From positions 1-47,865 of the forward strand of contig CANQGW010000009.1 in the NCBI GenBank assembly GCA_947623555.1: 47,865 bases of DNA, written 5' to 3'. Both the position numbers and the translations under genes were made by a program. Shown here one piece after another: positions 1-7,895 of the stretch. Position 1 is the first letter of the stretch. Every line of letters starts with the position of its first letter. The DNA is from an uncultured Clostridia bacterium. GTDB taxonomy: Bacteria; Bacillota; Clostridia; TANB77; CAG-508. Below the pieces are notes generated by a model that saw only the letters and a program-made list of their open reading frames with translations, was not told the DNA's origin and made no database searches.

Positions 1-5
1 TTCAT
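1..5 (-). CDS. Truncated gene start, product unknown
   Basis: Only the ATG and part of the second codon of a leftward gene lie inside the window. A strong ribosome binding site (AAAGGAGGA on the minus strand) sits about 7 bases upstream of the ATG, which is why I accept it as a real start. Nothing can be said about the product. Confidence 0.5.
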
Positions 6-31
6 TTTTATTCCTCCTTTAGTGGCACAAA

Positions 32-66
32 AATATGGTGTGCTTTTATATTTCACACACCATATT
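32..66 (-). terminator. Hairpin with U-run in the leader of the truncated leftward gene
   Basis: Read on the minus strand, AATATGGTGTG pairs with CACACCATATT over 11 bp around a 13-base loop and is followed by TTTTT, then by the ribosome binding site of the gene at the window edge. The position fits an attenuator-type terminator in that gene's leader. The function is inferred from shape only. Confidence 0.4.
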
Positions 67-82
67 ATACAGTCTCATTTTG

Positions 83-111
83 TTGTAATTTAGGCATCTA
101 TAAAGTATAAT
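83..111 (+). promoter_or_regulatory. Promoter of the small ORF
   Basis: TTGTAA at 83-88 and TATAAT at 106-111 are separated by 17 bases, which fits a housekeeping sigma promoter with a perfect -10 and a weaker -35. It would start transcription about 45 bases before the 35-residue ORF. Confidence 0.5.
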
Positions 112-161
112 GTATCTATCCTTTTCATAAAGGAAAACTTTAATGAAGGGGGTGATGCTAT

Positions 162-269
162 ATGACTAATGCAGAACTAATCTTGAAGTTAGTTGAAATG
201 CTTGTTGAATCTGAAAAGAAACAACAAACAATGAATGCTAATGAAAAGAATTGTCATAGCAAAGATTAG
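162..269 (+). CDS. Small protein of 35 residues, unknown function
   Basis: ATG at 162 is preceded by AAGGGGGTGAT, almost the ideal Shine-Dalgarno sequence, and the frame runs to TAG at 267. The product is a short, charged, probably helical peptide (leucine, valine and glutamate rich in its first half, with one Cys and a hydrophilic tail). A promoter lies upstream and a good terminator follows, so the unit looks like a complete single-gene transcript. I do not recognise the family. A short regulatory or binding peptide is possible but unsupported. Confidence 0.55.
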   Translation: MTNAELILKLVEMLVESEKKQQTMNANEKNCHSKD

Positions 270-284
270 TACATAACTAATCAT

Positions 285-327
285 AAAGGGGTAGTAACTT
301 CCATTTGCTACTCCTTTATTTTTTTTT
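285..327 (+). terminator. Intrinsic terminator of the small ORF
   Basis: AAAGGGGTAG (285-294) pairs with CTACTCCTTT (308-317), with one G-U pair, and is followed by an A and nine T residues. Confidence 0.8.
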
Positions 328-335
328 GTAAAACA

Positions 336-366
336 AAAGAGATGCCTTCTTCCATTGCATCTCTTT
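336..366 (-). terminator. Hairpin, probably terminating leftward transcription
   Basis: AAAGAGATGC (336-345) and GCATCTCTTT (357-366) form a perfect 10 bp stem. On the minus strand the stem is followed by TGTTTTAC, a T-rich tail. It would stop transcripts leaving leftward from the promoter at 590-618. There is no leftward gene between them. Confidence 0.45.
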
Positions 367-547
367 CTAACTATATGACTTGTGCAGAACTTTAGTCACT
401 TTTTAAGCTACATATATTGTACTACGAAAAAGTAGAATTGTCAAACAATTTTAAAAATTTCACTTCACATTTTTCATCTTTTTTTGATTTTATAATGAAA
501 AAATGTCATAATAAAAAGATAATAAGTTAGCTGCAAAAAACAAAAAA
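367..547. other. AT-rich intergenic stretch with no recognisable gene
   Basis: Together with the cassette to its right this makes about 500 bases without a gene (270-787). I see no ORF with a ribosome binding site here and no clear promoter, only long A and T runs. Confidence 0.5.
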
Positions 548-576
548 TTTTCTTTAAGGTATATACTTAAAGAAAA
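548..576 (+). repeat. Left recombination-site-like inverted repeat (11-7-11)
   Basis: An 11-base arm TTTTCTTTAAG, a 7-base asymmetric core GTATATA and the reverse-complement arm CTTAAAGAAAA. The whole 29-base element recurs exactly, in inverse orientation, at 738-766. Two identical inverted arms around a short asymmetric core is the layout of tyrosine-recombinase crossover sites. That it is recombined is inference. Confidence 0.7.
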
Positions 577-589
577 TTTTTATATATTT

Positions 590-618
590 ATAGTAGCAAT
601 AAAAGCCTAGAATGTCAA
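590..618 (-). promoter_or_regulatory. Strong promoter pointing away from the pilin-like gene
   Basis: On the minus strand TTGACA (618-613) is followed after 17 bases by TACTAT (595-590), preceded by TGC, an extended -10. It lies between the two inverted sites at 548-576 and 738-766 and in this orientation reads leftward, where no gene follows. Inversion of the segment would place -35 near 696-701 and -10 near 719-724, reading into the gene that starts at 788. Confidence 0.65.
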
Positions 619-689
619 AGAAAAACGGCAAAGTTTTATATAATTTTTTTGAAAAATATTTTTAAAAATTCCTCATTTTTTAAACTTAA

Positions 690-734
690 AAAAATGCTTG
701 TAATTAAGTGGAACAGAGCCTTACAAGCATTTTT
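690..734 (+). terminator. Terminator-like hairpin inside the invertible segment
   Basis: AAAAATGCTTGTAA (690-703) pairs perfectly over 14 bp with TTACAAGCATTTTT (721-734) around a 17-base loop, and T-rich sequence follows. In the orientation seen it lies just before the pilin-like gene and would block read-through. After inversion it would lie upstream of the promoter. Confidence 0.65.
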
Positions 735-737
735 GCA

Positions 738-766
738 TTTTCTTTAAGTATATACCTTAAAGAAAA
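738..766 (-). repeat. Right recombination-site-like inverted repeat (11-7-11)
   Basis: Same 11-base arms as the left site, with core TATATAC, the exact reverse complement of the left core GTATATA. The two 29-base sites are therefore identical but inverted and enclose about 160 bases that contain a promoter and a terminator. Confidence 0.7.
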
Positions 767-787
767 GCTGCAAAGGAGGAAAAAGTG

Positions 788-2179
788 TTGAAAAACAAAG
801 GAATAACGTTAATTGCATTAGTAGTAACCATAGTGGTTTTATTAATATTAGCAGGAGTAAGTATAACAGCAGTATTTGGAGAAAATGGAATAATAAATGG
901 AGCCCAAAAAGCAAAAGATAAAACAGATGAAACAGTACAACAAGAGCAAGAAGATGTAGGAAAACTAGTTAATCAATTAGAAGAGTTTGAAAGAGAAAGT
1001 TTGCCAGACACAGTAAAAGAGGCAATACAAAAAGGAACAATATTTACTGTAAATAAGCAAATAAAAGATGAAAGTGGAAAAACAATGACCGTGCCAAAGG
1101 GGTTTAAGGTAAAAGAAGAAGAACTAATAGAAAATGGAGTAGTAATAGCAGATAGCGAAGGAAATGAATTTGTGTGGGTACCTTGTGAAGATGACAGTTA
1201 TAAAAAACATGAATATAATAATACTGAAAATGATGTAGGAAAAAGTGTAGAGGATAAAAGTGAAAGTGGAAAAGCTGATGCAGGATGGAACACATATAGT
1301 TATAGGGCATATAGTGACTGGAAAGAAGAAACAGATGAAGCAGAAAATGAAAAAAGTGTAGAAATAAATAAAGGTTTTTATATAGCAAGATATGAAGCAG
1401 GAGTACCAAGTAATGCAGATTTTTATGTAGATGCTTCAAGTGATAATAAAACATATCAAACAAGTAAAAATGATATAGGTAGTAATTTAAAACCAGTAAG
1501 TAAAAAAGGTGTGCAATCATGGAATTTAATAAGTCAAATAAATGCTAAAGAAGTATCAGGAAGAATGTATAGCGGAGATACTTACGGAGTAAGAAGTCAG
1601 TTAGTAGATGGAACGGCGTGGGACACGGTAGTAACCTGGATATCACAAGATAGTAATTATAGTGGTATAGAAAAAGATAGTATAAAATACGGAAACTATA
1701 ACAATAGTAAAGGAGATAATCAAATAGTAGAAGACAATTGTTTATTTGCAGAACACTTAATTAAATATGAAGGTGACACAAGTAAGGAATGGTGTATAGG
1801 AAAGAGTTACCAATATGGAACATTCACATCTGGATATACAGCTTCACACAAAGTTTTGGAAGGTGAAGGTACAAACTATAATAATTATGATAGTGATGAA
1901 AAATACACATACGAACATTATATAGAAATGGCAACAGGAGCAAGTGACAATACAAAGTTAAAAAATATATATGATATGGCAGGAAATATGTGGGAGTGGA
2001 CAACAGAGTATGGACATCATAATGGAAAAACTATCAGTACGAAGTATGCTGTTATTCGTGGAGGTAGCTTTAATTTCAACGGTAGCGATGGAACAGTCGC
2101 TATCCGCATTGGTAGCTTTTCGAATACTAGAAAAGATAGTACTAGCATCGGTTTCCGTGTCGTGCTTTATATAAAGTAG
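788..2179 (+). CDS. Pilin-like surface protein with C-terminal FGE-sulfatase/C-type-lectin domain (putative DGR target)
   Basis: Start chosen at TTG 788, which has better spacing (8 bases) from AAAGGAGG than the in-frame GTG at 785; this gives 463 residues. The N terminus has a prepilin-type leader: a short basic segment ending in KG, then the hydrophobic helix ITLIALVVTIVVLLILAG, with Ala where classical pilins have Glu5. An acidic, tyrosine-rich middle follows. The last ~100 residues carry the FGE-sulfatase hallmarks GNMWEWT, IRGGSF and IGFRVVL. This pilin leader plus FGE/lectin arrangement fits a surface-displayed ligand-binding protein. The final ~130 bases differ in codon use from the rest of the gene (see 2050-2178). 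Expression is probably controlled by the inverted-repeat cassette upstream. An enzymatic FGE role is unlikely because no active-site Cys pair is visible in the C-terminal domain. Confidence 0.85.
   Translation: MKNKGITLIALVVTIVVLLILAGVSITAVFGENGIINGAQKAKDKTDETVQQEQEDVGKLVNQLEEFERESLPDTVKEAIQKGTIFTVNKQIKDESGKTMTVPKGFKVKEEELIENGVVIADSEGNEFVWVPCEDDSYKKHEYNNTENDVGKSVEDKSESGKADAGWNTYSYRAYSDWKEETDEAENEKSVEINKGFYIARYEAGVPSNADFYVDASSDNKTYQTSKNDIGSNLKPVSKKGVQSWNLISQINAKEVSGRMYSGDTYGVRSQLVDGTAWDTVVTWISQDSNYSGIEKDSIKYGNYNNSKGDNQIVEDNCLFAEHLIKYEGDTSKEWCIGKSYQYGTFTSGYTASHKVLEGEGTNYNNYDSDEKYTYEHYIEMATGASDNTKLKNIYDMAGNMWEWTTEYGHHNGKTISTKYAVIRGGSFNFNGSDGTVAIRIGSFSNTRKDSTSIGFRVVLYIK
2050..2178 (+). other. Putative DGR variable region (VR) at the 3' end of the FGE/lectin gene
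   Basis: From VIRGGSF to IGFRVVL the codons change to CGT, CGC, ATC, GTC and AGC in a gene that otherwise uses AGA, ATA and GTA. The position (extreme 3' end of an FGE/C-type-lectin gene) and the frame residues RGGS and GFRVVL match known DGR targets, in which template adenines are mutagenised. No template repeat or reverse transcriptase is in the window, so the limits are approximate. Confidence 0.55.
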
Positions 2180-2238
2180 CACTGAACACTGCTAACAGCC
2201 AAAAAGCATGCAACTAAAGATATAGATATGTTATTTTT

Positions 2239-2283
2239 AAACTGCCAATATGCTATTTATTAGTATATTGGCAGTTTTATTTA
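2239..2283 (+). terminator. Intrinsic terminator of the pilin-like gene
   Basis: A 17 bp stem (2239-2255 with 2261-2277, one G-U pair) around TTTAT, followed by a T-rich tail. Confidence 0.8.
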
Positions 2284-2322
2284 ATAGAAAGCATTCTAAA
2301 GTAGTAATAAGATAAATTAAAA

Positions 2323-3316
2323 TTATGATATTGCCTTTTTGTTTAGCCTAATATTATCTAAATAATTTACAATTTTATCTAAATATTTATTTAAAAATGT
2401 ATTTAGTTTTTCAGAGCTAAAAATTATAGTAATAATTAATGCTAAAACAATACAAACTGGCACATATAAATTGCTAGGACCAGGGTAAATTTTAGCAAAA
2501 ACTAAAGTAATAGGTCTATGAAACATATAAATCCAAAGTGAATTTTTGCCCCATTTTTCTATAAATTTAAGCCCTTTAATTTGTTTGCTAGGTACCATGC
2601 AAAACAAACCAAAACTTGCTACAAATGCTATAGAATAAACTAACATTCTAATTAAAATATCGAAAGAGTTAGTATAACCATCCATTAACAAATAATTTTG
2701 AATATCAAAGCTATGTGAAATATAGTAAGCACTAAACAATGTAAATACAAATATAATTAAGCCTGCTATATAAACCCAAGCTTTTCTTTTTTTTGTAAAA
2801 GAAATAATAAAGTTTTGAGGTAAATAATATCCGTATAAAGAAAAATGGTAAAAAACCAAATACTTTGTCCATTGCAAATACAGTAGTAACATCAGAAAAA
2901 TAGCCAGAAACTAAAGCAATAACAAAGCTAAATGGAATAACAATATACCATTTATTGCATGGCAAGTATTTTGCTATTATTCTCCATATAACAAGTGCAA
3001 GTATGTACCAATAAGAAAAAAATGGAGTAAGTAATAATAAGCTCTTACTTGTAACAGCTGTATATAATATAAAAACTGAATTAAAAATAATATAAATTAA
3101 AATATATTTTAAAGCCTTTTTAAAAGTAATTTCTTTCTTACTAAAATATCCAGAAATAAATACAAATGCAGGCATGTGAAAAAAGTAAATTATATTTACT
3201 AAATATTTAGCATTGCCAAGCTCGGTATAGTTATATAAAAAGTGAGTAAACACTACTAAAAATATAAGTATTCCTTTAAAAATATCCCAAAAAGCAATTC
3301 TTTTATTTTCATTCAT
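2323..3316 (-). CDS. Acyltransferase-3 family membrane protein, interrupted by a +1 frameshift at CGG
   Basis: Start ATG at 3316 with AAGGGAG upstream. The first ~161 residues and the last ~169 residues lie in different frames but join into one protein of about 330 residues, the usual size for this family. The N-terminal part has the family pattern (FWDIFKGILIFLVVFTHF, with the catalytic-type His, then FFHMPAFVFISGYF). About ten membrane helices are expected. The break is at codon 162, CGG at 2833-2831. Skipping its C gives GGA and the natural sequence FFFIGYYLPQN. The zero frame otherwise ends about 33 codons later. Such proteins O-acetylate cell-surface glycans; the substrate here is unknown. 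It may be a pseudogene, an assembly error or a genuine frameshift gene. The same CGG pattern in rluD and rpoC favours the last. Confidence 0.8.
2831..2833 (-). other. CGG +1 frameshift site in the acyltransferase
   Basis: Zero-frame reading is TTT ATA CGG ATA. Skipping the C gives TTT ATA GGA TAT. The position is in frame with the ATG at 3316 (codon 162), and the shifted frame runs in phase to the stop at 2323. It is the only in-frame CGG I found in this gene. Confidence 0.7.
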
Positions 3317-3474
3317 AATAAATAATCTCCCTTCATGAAATAATTATAAAAATAATGTTTAAAATTGTCAAATAATTTAATAAAACTAAATGTATTTTAA
3401 AACTTGTTTAGCAAATATAAATCTGTTATAATTACTAAAAAAGAAAAATGAATCATGATAGAGGAGATTATAAA

Positions 3475-5145
3475 ATGACTAATAAAACAAAAATAAAATT
3501 TCATGTAATTGCTATTTTTTGTATTTTAATTTTTTGTTTTTCACTTACGCCAATTACATTTCAAAATGATACATATTATTCAATTGCAATAGGCAAACAT
3601 ATTGTAGAAAATAGGTCTATAGATATGCAAGATCCATTTTCTTGGCATGACAATTTGCCATATACATATCCACATTGGGCATACGATGTTGGAACATACC
3701 TTATTTACCAATTGGGAGAAAATATTGGAATAGGCGGATTTTGCGCTATTTATATTACAACAATTTTATTATGCATGTTATTAGGTATAGTTATTTATTA
3801 TACCCATAATAAATTGTGCAAAAACCAATTAATATCTTTTATAATCACCATGATAACAATGTATTTATTAAAAGACTTTATTACAGCAAGAGCACAGCTA
3901 GTAACATTTATTTTATTTGTACTTACTATTTTATTTATAGAGCAATTTATAAAAACAAAAAAGAGAAGATATGCAGTTTATCTTCTAATTATACCGATAT
4001 TAATTGCTAATTTACATTGCGCAGTTTGGCCATTTTATTTTGTTCTATACTTGCCATATATTGTAGAATACTTATTAATATCTATTAATGACTTTTACTT
4101 TTATTATTGGTGCAGAATTAAATGGAATAATATTAAACTAAAGAAAATGATGAAGAAAAATGATATAGAGCAGATAGGAAAATATCAAGAAAAAATAGCA
4201 CGCTTACAGCTACAAAAGGAAAATTCAGTAAGGTTAACCAAAAAAAGAAGAGAAAAATCCTACAAAATTATTTTAAAAAAGGAACCTCAAGTGAAATGGC
4301 TTATTGTTATTATGCTGGTTTGTATACTTACAGGGCTTTTAACTCCACTTGGAACTACACCATATACATATTTAATAAAAACAATAGAAGGACCTACTGT
4401 AGATAATATAAGTGAGCATCAGCCATTAGTATTAATTAATAACGAACAAATGCTAATAGTAGTGGCAATTTTTATTTTATTATTAGTTTTTACAGATACA
4501 AAAGCAAACTTACGTGACTTTTTTATGTTAGCAGGGCTTACTCTACTTGCTTTTATGTCTAGAAGGCAGATTTCTATTTTTGTAATTATAGGTGGATTTA
4601 TTTTTGCAAAATTGGCAGTTAAATTAATGAATAAATATAACAAAGAAAATATTAATAATTCAATTACGTTTGTTACTACTATTCTTGGAAAAATTTTAAC
4701 AATATTAATTGTAGTTTTAATTAGTTTATTAACCTATAAAAATAAAATAAATAACGAATACGTAAATCAAGCATCTTATCCTGTTAATGCTTCTACTTAT
4801 ATTATAGAAAATTTAGATTTGGAAAATATAAAACTATTTAATGAATATAATTATGGAAGCTATTTGTTATTTAGAGGAATACCAGTATTTATAGATTCAA
4901 GAGCAGACTTATATGCACCAGAATTTAATGGTGTAAATGGTAATGAAGGAAGAGATATCTTTTCAGATTACATTAATATTTCAAATATTAGTACATATTA
5001 TGAAGATAAATTTGAAGAATATGGTATTACACATGTTATTACTGGTAAAAAAACAAAGTTAAATATGTTTTTATCTAGAGATGATAATTATAAAGAACTA
5101 TATAGTGATGATAATTTTGTGGTATATGATAGGCAAGCAGAATAA
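3475..5145 (+). CDS. Multi-spanning membrane protein, GT-C glycosyltransferase-like
   Basis: Start chosen at ATG 3475 because AGAGGAG lies 9 bases upstream; an earlier ATG at 3448 has no such site. This gives 556 residues. The first helix is followed by a loop with NDTYYSIAIGKHIVEN, similar to the acidic first outer loop of GT-C enzymes that use lipid-linked sugars, then many hydrophobic segments. A basic, charged cytoplasmic stretch occupies residues ~215-275. The C-terminal soluble part contains a GSYLLFRGIPVFIDSRADLY stretch typical of conserved clostridial membrane proteins of this kind. Transcribed divergently from the acyltransferase, which also acts on surface glycans, so a role in envelope glycosylation is plausible. 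No specific substrate can be named. Confidence 0.6.
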   Translation: MTNKTKIKFHVIAIFCILIFCFSLTPITFQNDTYYSIAIGKHIVENRSIDMQDPFSWHDNLPYTYPHWAYDVGTYLIYQLGENIGIGGFCAIYITTILLCMLLGIVIYYTHNKLCKNQLISFIITMITMYLLKDFITARAQLVTFILFVLTILFIEQFIKTKKRRYAVYLLIIPILIANLHCAVWPFYFVLYLPYIVEYLLISINDFYFYYWCRIKWNNIKLKKMMKKNDIEQIGKYQEKIARLQLQKENSVRLTKKRREKSYKIILKKEPQVKWLIVIMLVCILTGLLTPLGTTPYTYLIKTIEGPTVDNISEHQPLVLINNEQMLIVVAIFILLLVFTDTKANLRDFFMLAGLTLLAFMSRRQISIFVIIGGFIFAKLAVKLMNKYNKENINNSITFVTTILGKILTILIVVLISLLTYKNKINNEYVNQASYPVNASTYIIENLDLENIKLFNEYNYGSYLLFRGIPVFIDSRADLYAPEFNGVNGNEGRDIFSDYINISNISTYYEDKFEEYGITHVITGKKTKLNMFLSRDDNYKELYSDDNFVVYDRQAE

Positions 5146-5171
5146 GAAATATAGTTAAGAGGTGAAAAAAC

Positions 5172-6090
5172 TTGGAAACAATTAAAGTAACAAATATAGA
5201 AGAAAAAGAAAGAATAGACTCATATATTGCAAAAAAAATGCCAGAGCTATCTAGAACTATGATAAAAAAGTTAATTCAAGATGGTAATGTATTAGTTAAT
5301 GGTAAGCAAGTAAAAACCTCATATATAGTGCAGGTAGGGGATAATATTAAAATAGAAAAGTTAAAACCCCAAAAAGTAGATATAAAAGCACAAGATATTC
5401 CATTAGATATAATATATGAAGATAATGATATTATTGTAATAAATAAACCAAAGGGAATGGTGGTGCACCCTGCAGCGGGAAATTATGATGGAACTTTGGT
5501 TAATGCAATTATGGCACATTGCAGTGAAGGGTTATCAGGAATAGGCGGAAAATTAAGACCGGGGATAGTTCATAGGCTAGATAAAGATACTTCGCGGATT
5601 ATTAATAGTTGCTAAAAATGATATGGCGCATATTAATATGAGTAATCAAATTCAAAATAGGAAAGTTAAAAAAATTTATTTGGCATTAGTAAGAGGAAAT
5701 GTTAGTGATGAAGAGGCTGTTATTGATATGCCAATTGGAAGGAGCACAAAAGATAGAAAAAAAATGGCTGTTACAGCAAAAGGCAAAAATGCAATTACTC
5801 ATTTTAAAGTATTACAAAGGTTTAATGGATATACATTTTTAGAAGTTAGAATTGAAACAGGAAGAACACATCAAATAAGGGTACACATGGCACAAATAGG
5901 TCACCCAGTAGTTGGTGATGGCGTATATTCAAACGGAAAAAACGAATTTGGTGTAGAGGGGCAAATGCTACATGCAAAAAGTTTAGATTTTAAACATCCT
6001 ATTACTAATGAGCAAATGCATTTAGAAGCTCCACTTCCAAAATATTTTGAGGAAGTTTTGGAATATTTAAGAAAGGGTATACAAGTTTAA
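5172..6090 (+). CDS. rluD: 23S rRNA pseudouridine synthase, RluA/RluD family, interrupted by a +1 frameshift at CGG
   Basis: TTG start at 5172, with AGAGGTG 8 bases upstream. An S4 RNA-binding domain covers residues ~1-65 (RIDSYIAKKMPELSRTMIKKL). The pseudouridine synthase domain follows, with the catalytic motif HRLDKDTSG and later GRTHQIRVHM. The frame breaks inside the catalytic motif: codon 142 is CGG (5595-5597), after which the zero frame meets TAA within six codons. Skipping the C gives DTS-GLLIVAKNDMAH, the expected family sequence, and a complete protein of about 305 residues. The enzyme isomerises uridines in 23S rRNA. The next gene, another pseudouridine synthase, starts 5 bases after the stop, so the two form an operon. 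Confidence 0.85.
5595..5597 (+). other. CGG +1 frameshift site in rluD
   Basis: Zero frame ACT TCG CGG ATT; with the C skipped ACT TCG GGA TTA. The Gly produced is the near-invariant Gly of the DTSG catalytic motif. In frame with the start at 5172 (codon 142), and the shifted frame runs in phase to the stop at 6090. Confidence 0.75.
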
Positions 6091-6095
6091 TAAAT

Positions 6096-6812
6096 ATGGA
6101 AGAAAGATTACAAAAGTTTTTATCAAGTAATGGTGTATGTTCTAGAAGAAAAGCAGAAGAATATATTTTAGCTGGAAAGGTAAAGGTAAATGGAAAAGAA
6201 GTTACTAAATTAGGAACCAAAATAAATCCTGAAACAGATCAAATATATTTTGAAAACAAGCTTATTTCTAATGAAACTAATAAAGTGTATATACTTTTAA
6301 ATAAGCCCATAGGTTATGTAACAACACTAAAAGATCAGTTTAACAGAAACTCGGTAATTGATTTAATAAAAATCAAGCAAAAAGTAGTGCCAGCTGGTAG
6401 GCTAGACATGTACACATCAGGAGCATTAATATTTAGCAATGATGGAGATTTTATTTATAAAATAACTCATCCAAAACATGAAATTAGTAAAACATATCAA
6501 GTAACTGTTAAAGGAATAATTACATTAGAAGAAATAGAAAAGCTAAAAAATGGTGTAGATATTGGAGATTACATTACTAAAAAATGTGAAGCCAAAATTA
6601 TGAAAATAGATAAAGAAAAAGATATATCTAGAGTAGAACTTGTAATACATGAAGGCAAAAATAGGCAAGTAAGGCACATGTGCGAGGCAATAGGAAAAAA
6701 AGTGTTAGCGCTTCATAGAAGTAAAATAGGAAGCCTATCAGTAAAGGACTTAAAGCTAGGAACATGGAGATATTTAAAAAAATCAGAGGTGGATATGCTT
6801 CTTAAAAATTAG
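6096..6812 (+). CDS. rluB: rRNA pseudouridine synthase, RsuA/RluB family
   Basis: 238 residues, intact. An N-terminal S4 domain (LQKFLSSNGVCSRRKAEEYI, residues ~4-60) is followed by the RsuA/RluB catalytic domain with GRLDMYTSGALIFSNDG, whose Asp is the nucleophile, and KNRQVRHMCEAIG. It modifies a uridine in 23S (or 16S) rRNA; the family does not settle which. It begins 5 bases after the stop of the upstream RluD gene and is probably cotranscribed and translationally coupled, since its own Shine-Dalgarno is weak. The length is normal. Confidence 0.85.
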   Translation: MEERLQKFLSSNGVCSRRKAEEYILAGKVKVNGKEVTKLGTKINPETDQIYFENKLISNETNKVYILLNKPIGYVTTLKDQFNRNSVIDLIKIKQKVVPAGRLDMYTSGALIFSNDGDFIYKITHPKHEISKTYQVTVKGIITLEEIEKLKNGVDIGDYITKKCEAKIMKIDKEKDISRVELVIHEGKNRQVRHMCEAIGKKVLALHRSKIGSLSVKDLKLGTWRYLKKSEVDMLLKN

Positions 6813-6890
6813 ACAAACTACAAAAATTATGTTAAAATATGAATAGTTTAAAATTTTTAATCTTTGATTCAAGATTAGAAGGAGGAAATT

Positions 6891-7832
6891 ATGGTAGAAG
6901 ACAATGAAATAAAAGCAACTGTATCACCATTTGCCATTCGCGAGGGTGAAATTAAAGTATTTGATGGAAAAGATGGATATGTTTCTATGAACCAAATAAT
7001 TAACAGAATTAATATTGGTCATATTAATGATATACACTTTGCAATTATGGAATTAGTAAATGAATTTGAATTTATTACATCAAGGCAGTTACTTCAAATG
7101 CTAGAGTGGAAGCATATTGATGTAGGTAGCCAAGATAAATTAAATAATAAATTAGAGCAATTAGTAAAAACTAAAATATTAACAAGATATTACTTTGACT
7201 CTGAAGATGGAAAGGGCATTTACCGTATTTATTGCCTAGAAAAAATGGGAAAATACTTATTAAATTCACGTGGGGTTGAATGTAAATGGCAACCAACAGA
7301 TAACACAAAACCTGTTCCAATGATTAAAAAAAGGTTAGCAGGAAATCAAACTTTAATTGCTTATTTAAGAAAAGTAAAAGCATTTGACTCATATACTCCA
7401 AAGCCAGCACTTACTGCAAAGCAAGCTGGCAAAGTTTTCAAAGCAAGCGGTGGATCTGTAAAATTAACTAAAAACGGAAAGTCACTTGAATTTTTATTTG
7501 AAGTAATTCGTAGAGAAAATGACTGGGAAAAGAAGTTATTAGACAAAATGAAGCTGTATAAAGACTTTTATGAAAATTTTCAAGTAGGCGACTCTGGTTA
7601 TATGAGCTTGCCACAGTTAATTTTAATTTGCGAAGATGAAAAGCATATGGCAGAAACGTTTAAAATTATTGTTATGAATAATTTAGAAATTAATAATATA
7701 AATTTGTATTTTACAACAGACTTAAGGCAAAATGAAGAAACATTAGAAAAAACATTAGTAGAATTTAAGTTAGATGAGGAAACCAAAAAATACAAAATGG
7801 AAAATATAGCAGTAAAACTATTAGGAATTTAA
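6891..7832 (+). CDS. Replication-relaxation-like protein
   Basis: 313 residues, start ATG with AGAAGGAGG upstream. Residues ~45-125 look like a winged helix (FEFITSRQLLQML, KLNNKLEQLVKTKILTRYY, then a YRIYCLEKMGKYLL wing). The second half has LEFLFEVIRRENDWEKKLLDKM followed by LILICEDEKHMAE and LYFTTDLRQ, resembling the C-terminal part of Replic_Relax proteins, which has a nuclease-like core. Replic_Relax proteins occur on conjugative elements next to coupling proteins, and here the convergent neighbour is a VirD4-type ATPase. A DNA-binding role in plasmid or element processing is the family inference; in this chromosomal setting the job is unknown. Confidence 0.6.
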   Translation: MVEDNEIKATVSPFAIREGEIKVFDGKDGYVSMNQIINRINIGHINDIHFAIMELVNEFEFITSRQLLQMLEWKHIDVGSQDKLNNKLEQLVKTKILTRYYFDSEDGKGIYRIYCLEKMGKYLLNSRGVECKWQPTDNTKPVPMIKKRLAGNQTLIAYLRKVKAFDSYTPKPALTAKQAGKVFKASGGSVKLTKNGKSLEFLFEVIRRENDWEKKLLDKMKLYKDFYENFQVGDSGYMSLPQLILICEDEKHMAETFKIIVMNNLEINNINLYFTTDLRQNEETLEKTLVEFKLDEETKKYKMENIAVKLLGI

Positions 7833-7840
7833 ATAACTAA

Positions 7841-7890
7841 AAAAGAATATAAATTGTATGTAAGTAAAAAACAATTTATATTCTTTTTTT
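7841..7890. terminator. Bidirectional terminator between convergent genes
   Basis: AAAAGAATATAAATTGT (7841-7857) pairs perfectly over 17 bp with the arm at 7871-7887, with A-rich sequence before and T-run after, so it serves both strands. Confidence 0.85.
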
Positions 7891-7895
7891 ATGAA

